A DNA stretch of 64,000 bases from positions 1-64,000 of the forward strand of contig JAEWUO010000028.1 of the NCBI GenBank assembly GCA_023459335.1, read 5' to 3'. Position numbers and translations under genes: made by a program. Below, one piece after another: positions 25,683 through 33,922 of this stretch (positions within the stretch are counted from its first letter, which is position 1; each line of letters opens with the position of its first letter). Below the pieces are notes generated by a model. The model saw only the letters and a list, made by a program, of their open reading frames with translations, was not told the origin of the DNA and did not search any database. This DNA is from Bacillota bacterium (GTDB taxonomy: Bacteria > Bacillota > Clostridia > Christensenellales > CAG-138).

Positions 25683-26741
25683 TCAGTCCAGTAAACCCTC
25701 TTCGATCCGATCCCGCATGTCGCCCATGACCGCGTGCGGAACAGGCAGATCGATCATCGTCTTCAGCCCCGGCCGTGCGTTGATCACATGCGGTATCATG
25801 TTCACGCACATCGCAATGGTGCCGATTCCGCCGTCTACCTCCGGCCGGATCGCCATATTGACGGGCGGCGTGCCCTCCAGCGTGATATAGTCGCCCGTAT
25901 GCGTGCCGCCTAGTTCCGGTTCGATCTGCTGCGGGTGGATCATGTCGATCTTCACTTCGTTTCCGACATACCCCTGCCCCGTCATGCTGACGCCCGCGAC
26001 GTTGCCCGCAGCCGCAAAGCCGTAAGGCGACGTTCGGTCGACGTCGGTTAAAATCGGGCTCATCTGCTGTTCGAAGCGGTCGGTCTTCCAGCCCAGCGCG
26101 CAGGAGATCATCCCGACGCTTTCCGCAAAGCCGACGTGTCCCGCCAGTTCGCCTTTTTTTACGCCTTCGACAAACGCCTCAGGCGTTAATCCCACTCCCT
26201 GCTCCCGCATGACCAGCGGTCCGAACGGCGAGAGCGAATTCACGCGTCTACAGGTGACCTTATCCACACGCGTCATGCAGCCCGTGAGACAGATGGCTAA
26301 TAAATCCATCATAAGGCCCGGGTTTATGCCTGTGCCGAGCGCGGTCACGCCGTGCGACTTCGCGACATGGTCGATCTGTTCGGCAAGCGCCGGCTCCTTC
26401 GCCGCGGGATAACTCATTTCCTCCGCGGTACTGATCGCGTTGACGCCACGGGACAGCACGGAGACGAGCTTGGGAAAAACGTCTTTTGTAAACGAATCCG
26501 TCGCGACGATGCATACGTCCGCGCTCTTCTCCGGCAGCGCCGCGTCGATGCTGTCCGAGACGATGACATCCTTTCGCTCCCCGCGCTCCGCGCCGAGCAG
26601 GTGAAAAATGCTTTTACCGACCCTGTCCGGATGCAGGTCGCATACGCCCGTGATCTCCACGCCCGTCTTTTCGAGCAGCACCTTCGTAATGCCGCTCCCC
26701 ATCGCCCCGAAGCCCCAAACTGCTATCCGGATGTTTCGCAT
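25683..26741 (-). CDS. ord: 2,4-diaminopentanoate dehydrogenase
   Basis: A 352-residue NAD(P)-dependent enzyme with an N-terminal Rossmann fold (VWGFGAMGSGI) and a dihydrodipicolinate-reductase-like C-terminal domain. It oxidatively deaminates 2,4-diaminopentanoate to 2-amino-4-ketopentanoate, linking OraSE to OrtAB and yielding reduced nicotinamide cofactor. It is the first gene of the seven-gene minus-strand operon. GGGAGG lies before the ATG. A possible weak promoter with GATACT at about 26766-26771 on the minus strand lies upstream. Confidence 0.93.
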   Translation of the reverse strand: MRNIRIAVWGFGAMGSGITKVLLEKTGVEITGVCDLHPDRVGKSIFHLLGAERGERKDVIVSDSIDAALPEKSADVCIVATDSFTKDVFPKLVSVLSRGVNAISTAEEMSYPAAKEPALAEQIDHVAKSHGVTALGTGINPGLMMDLLAICLTGCMTRVDKVTCRRVNSLSPFGPLVMREQGVGLTPEAFVEGVKKGELAGHVGFAESVGMISCALGWKTDRFEQQMSPILTDVDRTSPYGFAAAGNVAGVSMTGQGYVGNEVKIDMIHPQQIEPELGGTHTGDYITLEGTPPVNMAIRPEVDGGIGTIAMCVNMIPHVINARPGLKTMIDLPVPHAVMGDMRDRIEEGLLD

Positions 26742-26800
26742 ACCGTTCCTCCCGCCATTCAGGCTAGTATCATACGCCGGATCAATGTATTTCCATTGCG

Positions 26801-27559
26801 TTATTCGAAAGTGATCTGCCGTTTCGGCACGAAGAAATCTTCCTGCCGCAGGCCTAATTCCTCGGAGACCTGTTCGACATAGAGCAGGTTCCCGATCTGC
26901 AGGCGGCTATGGCAGTCGCTCCCCATGGAAAACTGAATGCCGGCCTCCTTCGCGCGGCGAAGCATATCGATATTCGGCGCGCGCCAAAGCCCCGATATCT
27001 CGAGCGCAACGTCGTATTTCACGCACAGGCTGATGACCGCGTCTTCCCATTGCAGCAGAAATTTCGTTCCGTAAAGATCGTCGCAGGGCGGCAGCACCGT
27101 CGCATGGCCCAATATTTCAACGCGCTGCGTGGAAAATGTCTTTTCCATCATCTGGATAATATAAGCAAGATAGTACCGGTTCATATCCGGCGAGTAATTC
27201 TTGCTGTATTCCTCCGTATAACCGGAACGCTTGGAAAAATACTGGCTGAGGGGAACGAATCCGCCGCGTCCGTCCGGCATGTTATGCACGCTTGCGATGA
27301 TATAGTCAATTTCGTCGTCCAGATTGTCCGGCAGATTGAAGCGGTGCTCCATATTGACTTCCGCGCCGCGGTATACGGGATATTGATGTAAAATATCGAT
27401 ATAGTTTTTGATATCGTTCATCGTGTAAATTCCGCAGCAGAACAGGTGATCGGATACGCCGAGGATGTGGCCCTGCGCGCGCTCTACTTCCACGAGGTCT
27501 TCGATCGGGTAGCGCGCGTCGGACAGGTTCGTATGCGTGTGCAGGTCGTATAGTTGCAT
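26801..27559 (-). CDS. PHP-domain phosphoesterase (histidinol phosphatase-like)
   Basis: A 252-residue PHP metallophosphoesterase. YDLHTHTNLSD at the N-terminus supplies the first metal-binding His pair, with GVSDH, EVNMEH, IIASVHN, and a late GSDCHSRLQIG segment. PHP enzymes include histidinol phosphatases and nucleotide phosphoesterases; no his gene is nearby, so the substrate is unknown. ATG 27559 is preferred because GGAG lies 6 nt upstream; an upstream in-frame ATG adds 18 residues without a good site. It is co-directional with the ornithine operon but separated by 59 nt. Confidence 0.82.
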   Translation of the reverse strand: MQLYDLHTHTNLSDARYPIEDLVEVERAQGHILGVSDHLFCCGIYTMNDIKNYIDILHQYPVYRGAEVNMEHRFNLPDNLDDEIDYIIASVHNMPDGRGGFVPLSQYFSKRSGYTEEYSKNYSPDMNRYYLAYIIQMMEKTFSTQRVEILGHATVLPPCDDLYGTKFLLQWEDAVISLCVKYDVALEISGLWRAPNIDMLRRAKEAGIQFSMGSDCHSRLQIGNLLYVEQVSEELGLRQEDFFVPKRQITFE

Positions 27560-27721
27560 TGAAATCTCCAGCGGCAAGATTTTTAAAGCGCCCGACAGGA
27601 TTTCGGTTTGCATAAAATCGCCGAACGCCTATACAATATACCATGAACAGCAGCGGTAAAACAAGGGCGGCGACGCGCAAAAACGCTCGTAAAAAAGGCA
27701 ATTGCATAAAAAGAAACCCGC

Positions 27722-27750
27722 TTGACAGCACGTTTCTCACTTTCTATAAT
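27722..27750 (+). promoter_or_regulatory. perfect consensus promoter before the flavodoxin gene
   Basis: TTGACA (27722-27727), 17-nt spacer, TATAAT (27745-27750): an exact match to the housekeeping sigma consensus, with a leader of about 75 nt before the ATG at 27832. Confidence 0.85.
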
Positions 27751-27831
27751 GCTAACATGCTATAAATAGTATTTTGAGCCATTTTTTGTATTTCTTTGTT
27801 TCGCCCCATGGATGAAAGGAGAGTTTTTCCG

Positions 27832-28266
27832 ATGATCCCCGTCATACTGTATTATTCATTTAGCGGCAAAACGCGCGCCGAAGCGGAAAAGCGAGCTGCG
27901 GAAACCGGAGCGGATCTGTTTGAACTCGTTGAAGTCAAAAAACGCGGCTTCTTCTCCGTTTATCTGATTGGCTGTCCGATGGCCATCAGCCGCGCCGCTT
28001 CCAAGATCCGCCCGCTTGATATCGACTGGTCACGATACGACACCGTCACGCTGATGTCCCCCGTCTGGGCGGGCAGTCCGGCGCCCGCATTCAACGCCGC
28101 GCTGGAAATCATTCCCAAAGACAAGGTGCTGCACGTCGTTCTCTGCTCGGCGGGCGGCGAAACGCCGAAGAGCAAAGAAGCGACGATCTCCATGCTCCGC
28201 AGCCAGGGATTCGCTCTGGCATCTTATACGGACATCCTGACCAGCGCGCCGAAAATTTTAACATAA
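27832..28266 (+). CDS. flavodoxin-like protein
   Basis: A 144-residue protein with the flavodoxin fold: an N-terminal beta strand and FMN phosphate loop (ILYYSFSGKTR), a middle SPVWAGSPAPAF segment matching the P-x-(W/Y)-x-G FMN loop, and LCSAGGETPKS later. It probably binds FMN and carries electrons or acts as a quinone/flavin reductase. GAAAGGAG precedes the ATG. It is a single-gene transcript with its own consensus promoter and terminator, suggesting strong expression. Confidence 0.85.
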   Translation: MIPVILYYSFSGKTRAEAEKRAAETGADLFELVEVKKRGFFSVYLIGCPMAISRAASKIRPLDIDWSRYDTVTLMSPVWAGSPAPAFNAALEIIPKDKVLHVVLCSAGGETPKSKEATISMLRSQGFALASYTDILTSAPKILT

Positions 28267-28285
28267 GCACCAAGCGGATTCTGTG

Positions 28286-28313
28286 AAAAAACGCCCGGCT
28301 GTCCGGGCGTTTT
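28286..28313. terminator. bidirectional terminator between flavodoxin and xdhC
   Basis: ACGCCCGG pairs with CCGGGCGT around a short loop; A-run on the left, T-run on the right. Confidence 0.85.
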
Positions 28314-29302
28314 TATTCTGTTCTTTCACGTTTTTTTGCGCGGTATTGGATCAGTTCCGCCGCGATGCTGACGGCGATTTCAGCTGGCGTCTCCGCGCCG
28401 ATGTTCAGCCCGATCGGCGCGTGCAGGCGGTCGATCCGCTCCTGCATAAGCCCGTCTTCCAATAGTCTATCTCGTGTAAGCGCGATCTTGCGTTTGCTGC
28501 CGACGCATCCGATATAATCCGCCTCGGACCGCAGCACCCAGCGCAGCGTCAGATAATCCGTTTCGTGCCCGCGCGTCATGACGATCGCATGATCCGCATC
28601 GGTCAGGCGAACCATATCTTCCACGCTCTCATAACCGCTCAGAATCACCCGTTCCGCCGCGGGAAACAGTTCTCCTTTCGCAAACTCCGCACGGTCTTCG
28701 ATTACCCAGATTCGGAAATCCAGGAGCGCGAGCTGCCGCGCCGTCACTTGCGCTACATGGCCGCCGCCGAAGAGGACGACGCGCGGCGCTTTCTTCAGCG
28801 GAACGATGAGAAAGGCCGGGTCGCCGTCCGAAACAATCGGCCTTTCCGGCGATGCGCCGATTCCGAATCGCACGCACAGTTCCGTCCCGTCCAACAATTC
28901 AGAGGCAGATCCAAGGCTTTCCGATAGTTCAATCACCCAATATTCGTTTCCTGCGTTTGCTACCGCATTGAGCAGCCGCTGTGCAAGGCGCTGTCCTTCC
29001 TCTCCGCTAAACGGACGAAACAGGATTCGTATGCCTCCGGAAAGAACTTCCTTGCCGTCGGCGTGAATTTTGTAATCCCGGATTCCGCAGGCGTTTTCTT
29101 TCAGCATCGCCATCGCGTCCAGGCGCGCGCTGTATTCCATCGCACCGCCGCCGACCGTGCCGGTCTGGATGCCGCCGTCTGAAACGGTCATCGACGTACC
29201 GATGCCGCGCGGCACGCTGCCCGTTTTGCCAATAATCGTCGCAAGCATTGTGCGGCCGCCCGCGCGCAGTTCGTCCGCAATCGTTTCCAGCAGTTCTTTC
29301 AT
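28313..29302 (-). CDS. XdhC/CoxI-family molybdenum hydroxylase maturation factor
   Basis: A 329-residue protein of the XdhC/CoxI family. The N-terminal domain has GKTGSVPRGIGTSMTV and TVGGGAMEY; the C-terminal Rossmann domain begins PRVVLFGGGHVAQ and ends with IGCVGSKRK and LHAPIGLNIGAETPAEIAVSIAAE. In studied cases XdhC binds and helps sulfurate the molybdenum cofactor before insertion into xanthine dehydrogenase or related hydroxylases. No hydroxylase subunits or cofactor genes lie in this window, so the client enzyme is encoded elsewhere. Confidence 0.9.
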   Translation of the reverse strand: MKELLETIADELRAGGRTMLATIIGKTGSVPRGIGTSMTVSDGGIQTGTVGGGAMEYSARLDAMAMLKENACGIRDYKIHADGKEVLSGGIRILFRPFSGEEGQRLAQRLLNAVANAGNEYWVIELSESLGSASELLDGTELCVRFGIGASPERPIVSDGDPAFLIVPLKKAPRVVLFGGGHVAQVTARQLALLDFRIWVIEDRAEFAKGELFPAAERVILSGYESVEDMVRLTDADHAIVMTRGHETDYLTLRWVLRSEADYIGCVGSKRKIALTRDRLLEDGLMQERIDRLHAPIGLNIGAETPAEIAVSIAAELIQYRAKKRERTE

Positions 29303-29357
29303 CGGGTGCGTCTCCGCTCGTTTCTGGTTTATTTTTTTCCTATAAATAATCGCCGCG

Positions 29358-29954
29358 CTACTCGCGCAAAACGCCGTCCGTACCCGCCTGCGCGGTCAGC
29401 TGCGCATACCTGTAACAACCCGTTTCGTGTTCGTTGACGATCCCCGCCGCCTGCAGAAACGAGTGGATCGTCACCGATCCCGCAAAACGCATTCCGCGGC
29501 GTTTCATATCCGCCGATATCCGGTCGGAAAGCGGGCTTGTCGCGCGGTATATACCCGTCGGATTGAGTACGACCTTTCCGCCGGAAAAGCTCCAGAGGTA
29601 GTTGCAGAAGGAGCCGAATTCTTTTCGCAATGTGAGAACGATTCCGGCGTTGGAAACCGCCGACTCGATCTTGTTCCGGCTCCGGATGATGCCCGCGTCC
29701 TGCAGCAGCGCCTGTATCTTGCCCTCGCCGTATGCCGCGATTTTTTCCACATCAAAGCCGTCGAACGCGGCGCGGAACGCCTCGCGTTTCTTCAGCAGCG
29801 TGATCCATGAAAGCCCCGCCTGAAAGAGTTCCAGCAGAAACAGCTCGTACATCGGCCCGTCCTCGCGGATCGGCGTCCCCCACTCTTCGTCGTGATACGC
29901 GCAATAAAGCGGATTCTGTTCGTTAACCCAGGCGCAGCGTTTCTGTTGGATCAT
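29358..29954 (-). CDS. tag: DNA-3-methyladenine glycosylase I
   Basis: A 198-residue DNA repair enzyme that excises 3-methyladenine. Typical features are the N-terminal CAWVN and YHDEEWG, the FLLELFQAGLSWITLLKKREAFR helix, and zinc ligands (Cys near residue 7, His in the CAYHDEEW segment, and a late NEHETGC His/Cys pair). Length and order fit the Tag family. Its probable promoter on the minus strand has an extended -10 (TGG-TATAAC) near 30000-30010, and AGGAGGG precedes the ATG. Confidence 0.93.
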   Translation of the reverse strand: MIQQKRCAWVNEQNPLYCAYHDEEWGTPIREDGPMYELFLLELFQAGLSWITLLKKREAFRAAFDGFDVEKIAAYGEGKIQALLQDAGIIRSRNKIESAVSNAGIVLTLRKEFGSFCNYLWSFSGGKVVLNPTGIYRATSPLSDRISADMKRRGMRFAGSVTIHSFLQAAGIVNEHETGCYRYAQLTAQAGTDGVLRE

Positions 29955-30033
29955 CTTTCCCTCCTATGCCGGTTGGAGCGCACAATAAACTGCGATACGA
30001 GTTATACCATAACGCCGTTTTCCCTCGCAAAAC

Positions 30034-30055
30034 ACCGCGGCAGATTCTGCCGCGG
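30034..30055 (-). terminator. terminator of the GntR-ABC operon
   Basis: A GC-rich perfect hairpin, CCGCGGCAG / CTGCCGCGG, lies just downstream of the permease stop; the T-run on the minus strand is short (TGTTTTG). Confidence 0.6.
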
Positions 30056-30076
30056 CGTAGCGCATCCTTCGGTCGA

Positions 30077-32401
30077 TCAATCATTCGGAGCAGGAACCGG
30101 CGTCGGCGTTGCGTAGATGACGCCCGGATTCTGGATCGTGATCTCTTTCGGAGCCGATTCGTTATAGCTGAACTGCAGTTTCTTCTGCAGCGCCTGCCAC
30201 TGTTTGAGCAGTTCGATCACGCGGCTTTCGTCCGCAGCGGAGAACGCGCGGTAACTGGGGTTGTAGGACAGGATGGTCCCGTCGCCGTAGTAGAACATCG
30301 GGTTTCCGTCGCTTGAATAATACACGACGTTTCCCCAGGTGGAAAACGGTACGCTGGAGCCGGTTGCGACGGCATTCGCAGCGGCCTCCGCTTGCCGGTC
30401 AATGATATCCTGGCCGACATACGCGCCGTTTTCATCCGTCGCGCGCCCGCTCCAGGTAAAATAAACGCAGAAGGCGTTCGGGTCGGTCGTGGGTTCGCTG
30501 CGCGAGATGATATCGAACAGCTCTGTCGCCAGAGGTTCAAAAGAACTGTTGAGCTTCGTCGTATCCGTCGCGGAACGGCTGTAATAGAACGAATTGAATT
30601 GCCTCGTTCCGTTGGACAGAGGAACGTTATAAAAGCTCAGCGAACAGTCAAGGTAATCCAACTGCGAAAGAAACGCATCGGTTCGCGCGCTGATCTGCTT
30701 GAGTGTGTCAAAGTATTCGTCGGTGCTGTGACTGTTCTGCCAGGTCATCCACGCGGCGGCCGCAGTTGGCGTTTCACGCCGGATTTCATAATAATCCGAA
30801 TAGCGCTGGGTTCCGACATAACCCGAAAGATAGAGCGAACCAAAGGACTGCTTTCCCTCCATGGAGTAATCGTCCGTGTCGGAATGCTGGTTATACGCCC
30901 AGTCCGGAACGATTCCGGTCGACTGAATGTCGGCATAGTATGCCTCGACGATCGGTTCGATCTTCTGATACTTCGGATTATATACGTCGTAGGTCTGCTG
31001 ATAGCAGATGGAGTCCTCCGGCGGAAGCGAACGGATCGCCCTGCTGTACTCCGCGTTCTCATCGCGCAGCGCGTTGAGGGTATTGCTGTTTGGGAACCAG
31101 ACGATCCGTCCGATCTTACGTCCGTTGTTGAGCACGATCGTAACCGGTTCCAGCGTCGTGAAATGGCTGTCCGTCTGATAATTAACAAATCCCCTGCTGT
31201 CCACGGATGCGACATTTGCCCGCAGCGTCGACAGCACATAATCCTTCACATCCTGATCGGTAAACTTCACCTGTGAAACAACGTATTCGTCGTACGAGAT
31301 CACGCCGTTGTCGCGGCCGGAACCGGGGAACTGCACATACGCGACGTCCTGAATCAGAGGAACGTCGTTTTTAAACGCGTTTGCCGGGACGCGGATTCCA
31401 AAGAACAGCATCACGGAAAACACCGCGGGAATCAGCACCCACGGCAGCGAGCGCAGAACCTTGCCGGAATTGCGGAACATGACGATCTGTTCGATCGCAT
31501 AAAGAGCCAGCGCCGCGGCCGAAACGATGAGTACATTCGCAAAAGTCGTGGAAACCGCGCCGGAAGCGAAGAGAATGCCGACCGGCAGCACCGTCAGGCA
31601 GGCGTATAGCGTCTGGAGTTTTGCGTTCTTTGCGCTGTGCTCCGCAAGCTCCGAAGGTCTGCGGATAAACAACAGGCAGGCGAGTACCAGCTCCGCCGCC
31701 GCAACGAGCAGCGAATAACCGATATTGGCCATGTTATACAGACGCGTCTGCAGCAAGTTGTGCGTAAAGGAAAGGATCTGTCCTGTCGCGACGTTGGTCA
31801 CCGGCGTCAGATACCAAGGCAGGTCCAGCCAGTTCATCATGGAAAATTTCGCTAAAATCCCGCGCGAAACGACAAACTGGAGAAAGCGCGGAAGCCCGAG
31901 AACGAGCAGCGCCATTGCGATATTGGACACCCATGTTCCCGTCAGGCTCATGCCGATGCTCACCGCGGCGAACACCAGCATACCGCCGGTGATGCAGAAC
32001 GGCACGGCGATCAGCGCGTAAGACGCGACGAACGGCGTATGGGAAAACGTGAATACGATTACGCTGATGATGACGCCCGCGAACACCGTTGCAGCAAGCC
32101 AGGTCAGCGCGGCAAGCGTGATCGACCAGAACAGCCGCCTGCGCGAAACCGGCAGGCTGTGATAATAATCGCTGTCCGACCGCTTGTTTAAAAACGAAAA
32201 CCCGTCCAGCGCGAGCGCCGCGCCGCCGATGAACATATAGACGATCACCGGCAGAAACATCTGCATCATGCTCGGAATGCTGGATACGAAACTCCTCATG
32301 CAGAACTGCATGGAGATCGCCATGCTGGCAATCACGCACAGTACAAGGAAGATCAGCCCGACGCGGGATAGTCTGCGAACGGATTCCAGATATGGCTTCA
32401 T
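30077..32401 (-). CDS. ABC-2-type transporter membrane protein with a large extracytoplasmic domain
   Basis: A 774-residue membrane protein. Residues 1 to about 350 hold ten or so hydrophobic helices, with a cytosolic SDSDYYHSLPVSRRRLFWS loop typical of the permeases paired with YtrA-regulated ATPases. From about residue 360 to the end there is no membrane segment; this part is polar and rich in Tyr, Ser and Asp, and would lie outside the cell, ending in a Pro-rich tail (ATPTPVPAPND). The gene overlaps the ATPase gene by four bases. The family exports peptides, antibiotics or lipids; the substrate here is unknown. Confidence 0.75.
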   Translation of the reverse strand: MKPYLESVRRLSRVGLIFLVLCVIASMAISMQFCMRSFVSSIPSMMQMFLPVIVYMFIGGAALALDGFSFLNKRSDSDYYHSLPVSRRRLFWSITLAALTWLAATVFAGVIISVIVFTFSHTPFVASYALIAVPFCITGGMLVFAAVSIGMSLTGTWVSNIAMALLVLGLPRFLQFVVSRGILAKFSMMNWLDLPWYLTPVTNVATGQILSFTHNLLQTRLYNMANIGYSLLVAAAELVLACLLFIRRPSELAEHSAKNAKLQTLYACLTVLPVGILFASGAVSTTFANVLIVSAAALALYAIEQIVMFRNSGKVLRSLPWVLIPAVFSVMLFFGIRVPANAFKNDVPLIQDVAYVQFPGSGRDNGVISYDEYVVSQVKFTDQDVKDYVLSTLRANVASVDSRGFVNYQTDSHFTTLEPVTIVLNNGRKIGRIVWFPNSNTLNALRDENAEYSRAIRSLPPEDSICYQQTYDVYNPKYQKIEPIVEAYYADIQSTGIVPDWAYNQHSDTDDYSMEGKQSFGSLYLSGYVGTQRYSDYYEIRRETPTAAAAWMTWQNSHSTDEYFDTLKQISARTDAFLSQLDYLDCSLSFYNVPLSNGTRQFNSFYYSRSATDTTKLNSSFEPLATELFDIISRSEPTTDPNAFCVYFTWSGRATDENGAYVGQDIIDRQAEAAANAVATGSSVPFSTWGNVVYYSSDGNPMFYYGDGTILSYNPSYRAFSAADESRVIELLKQWQALQKKLQFSYNESAPKEITIQNPGVIYATPTPVPAPND

Positions 32402-33315
32402 GCGCGTTCGCCTCCTTTCATGCCCGGTTCCTCAAAGGAATAACCGAGCGCTTCCATTTCATATAAGAAAACTTCTTCCAGCGTAAGGGGAAGCAGTTCC
32501 ATCAGCAGCGGATGCTGCGCCGCGATTGCCGACTTCGCTTTCGCGCTGTCTCCGCGAACGATCATGTTTGTCACACTGCCCTGTTTGGCGAAAGAGAGGA
32601 TGTCCAATCCTTCGAACCGTGCGCGGTCGTATTCGTCCGAGAATGCGACCTGCACCTTGAACAGCGACGTCTTGAGATTCTGCACATCGCTTTCAAATAC
32701 GATTCCGCCGTGATAAAGAAGCGCAAGCTGGTCGCAGGTATCCTCGAGCTCGCGCAGGCTATGGCTCGTAACCACCGTCGTGCAGCCGCGCTCCAGCACG
32801 TCCGCATAGAGCATGCTTTTCAGCAGGTTCCGCATGACGGGATCGAGGCCGTCGAACGTTTCGTCAAAGAAGATATAATCCGTCATGGCGGACAGCGCGA
32901 GGACGGTCGCCGCCTGCCGCCGCATCCCCTTGGAAAACGTGCTTAAAAGTCTGGTGCGGTCGAGTTTGAACGATGCGCAAAGGTCGGAAAACCGTTCCCT
33001 TGAAAAATGCGGATGCATGGATTCATACAGCAGCGCCATGCGATTTAAGCTGCTTTGCGGCAAAAAGTACAAATCGTCCGGGACAAATACGCAGTGTTCC
33101 TTGACAGCGGGGCTGTCGAACACCTCGCCGCCGTTGACGGATACATGCCCTTCGTCCGGTTTGTAAATGCCGTTGCAGAGCCTGAGAAACGTGCTCTTGC
33201 CTGCGCCGTTTGCGCCGACGAGCCCGTAGATACAGCCCTGCGGGATATTGCAGTTCAGATTGACGAGCGCTTCCACTTCTCCGAAACGCTTCGTCAGGTT
33301 GCGCGCTTTTATCAT
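32398..33315 (-). CDS. ABC transporter ATP-binding protein
   Basis: A 305-residue ATPase: Walker A is GANGAGKS near residue 34, the signature is a variant FSKGMRRQ, Walker B is YIFFDETFDGLD, with a switch His in TSHSLRELED. About 90 C-terminal residues beyond the ATPase core may contact the permease. ATG 33315 overlaps the regulator stop; a longer frame running upstream through the regulator was rejected. It works with the following permease as an exporter. Confidence 0.9.
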   Translation of the reverse strand: MIKARNLTKRFGEVEALVNLNCNIPQGCIYGLVGANGAGKSTFLRLCNGIYKPDEGHVSVNGGEVFDSPAVKEHCVFVPDDLYFLPQSSLNRMALLYESMHPHFSRERFSDLCASFKLDRTRLLSTFSKGMRRQAATVLALSAMTDYIFFDETFDGLDPVMRNLLKSMLYADVLERGCTTVVTSHSLRELEDTCDQLALLYHGGIVFESDVQNLKTSLFKVQVAFSDEYDRARFEGLDILSFAKQGSVTNMIVRGDSAKAKSAIAAQHPLLMELLPLTLEEVFLYEMEALGYSFEEPGMKGGERA

Positions 33316-33689
33316 TGTTCCGTTTCCTTTCCATAGGCGATGTTGACCGCGTCGATGACATCTCCGACCGGTATCCCCGCCGAGCAGAGCTCCTCCGCGA
33401 TGAGCCTTACCTCCCGCAAACGCTCTTTCAGGCCTTCGCCGACGAGACGAAATGCGTCGGCTGTTACAAACCTTCCGTTTCCGGGCGCGCTGACACAAAG
33501 TCCGCGCCGTTCAAGTTCGCTATATGCTTTTTGTAAAGTATTGGGATTCACCGACAGCTCCTGCGATAATACGCGTACAGACGGCAGTTGGTCGCCTTCC
33601 TTCAGGATGCAGGAAGCAATCAACCGCTGCGTTTGTTCGATGATTTGTTCATAGATCGGCGTGCGCCCAAACCGGTCGATTTGAAACAT
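33312..33689 (-). CDS. GntR-family regulator, YtrA subfamily
   Basis: A 125-residue regulator. Residues about 10-75 form the winged helix-turn-helix (PIYEQIIEQTQRLI, LPSVRVLSQELSVNPNTLQKAYSELERRG), followed by the short two-helix dimerisation tail of YtrA-type proteins. It is the first gene of an operon with an ABC ATPase and permease, the usual YtrA arrangement; such regulators normally repress their own operon and release it under cell-envelope stress. A perfect palindrome lies just upstream of the gene. AAGGAGG precedes the ATG. Confidence 0.92.
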   Translation of the reverse strand: MFQIDRFGRTPIYEQIIEQTQRLIASCILKEGDQLPSVRVLSQELSVNPNTLQKAYSELERRGLCVSAPGNGRFVTADAFRLVGEGLKERLREVRLIAEELCSAGIPVGDVIDAVNIAYGKETEQ

Positions 33690-33713
33690 CGCGATACCTC
33701 CTTTCGAGGATTG

Positions 33714-33736
33714 GTGTACTATCCGTTATAGTACAC
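33714..33736. promoter_or_regulatory. operator palindrome upstream of the YtrA-type regulator
   Basis: GTGTACTAT (33714-33722) and ATAGTACAC (33728-33736) form a perfect 9-bp inverted repeat with a 5-nt spacer, about 25 nt before the regulator's start codon and overlapping the likely -10 (TATAAC on the minus strand). This fits autorepression. Confidence 0.75.
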
Positions 33737-33909
33737 TTGAATATTAACTCCGAACAAACACATTGTCAAGCGAAAATTCTCAGAATTGTGTTAATGTGTT
33801 GTTTTTTACATTTGCGAAACAAATCCTTTTAATTTTTATGAAGACGCTGTTCGATGTTGTTGTCAAAATCCCCGTTTTTCTGCCGCTGTCTTTCGCCTGT
33901 ACGCTGTGG

Positions 33910-33922
33910 TACAATGCCAGGT
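33910..33922 (+). promoter_or_regulatory. extended -10 placed for a leaderless transcript (ComEC-like MBL)
   Basis: TGG-TACAAT (TACAAT at 33910-33915) ends 7 nt before the ATG at 33923, with no ribosome-binding site in between. A clear -35 is not seen; the extended -10 could compensate. Confidence 0.5.
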
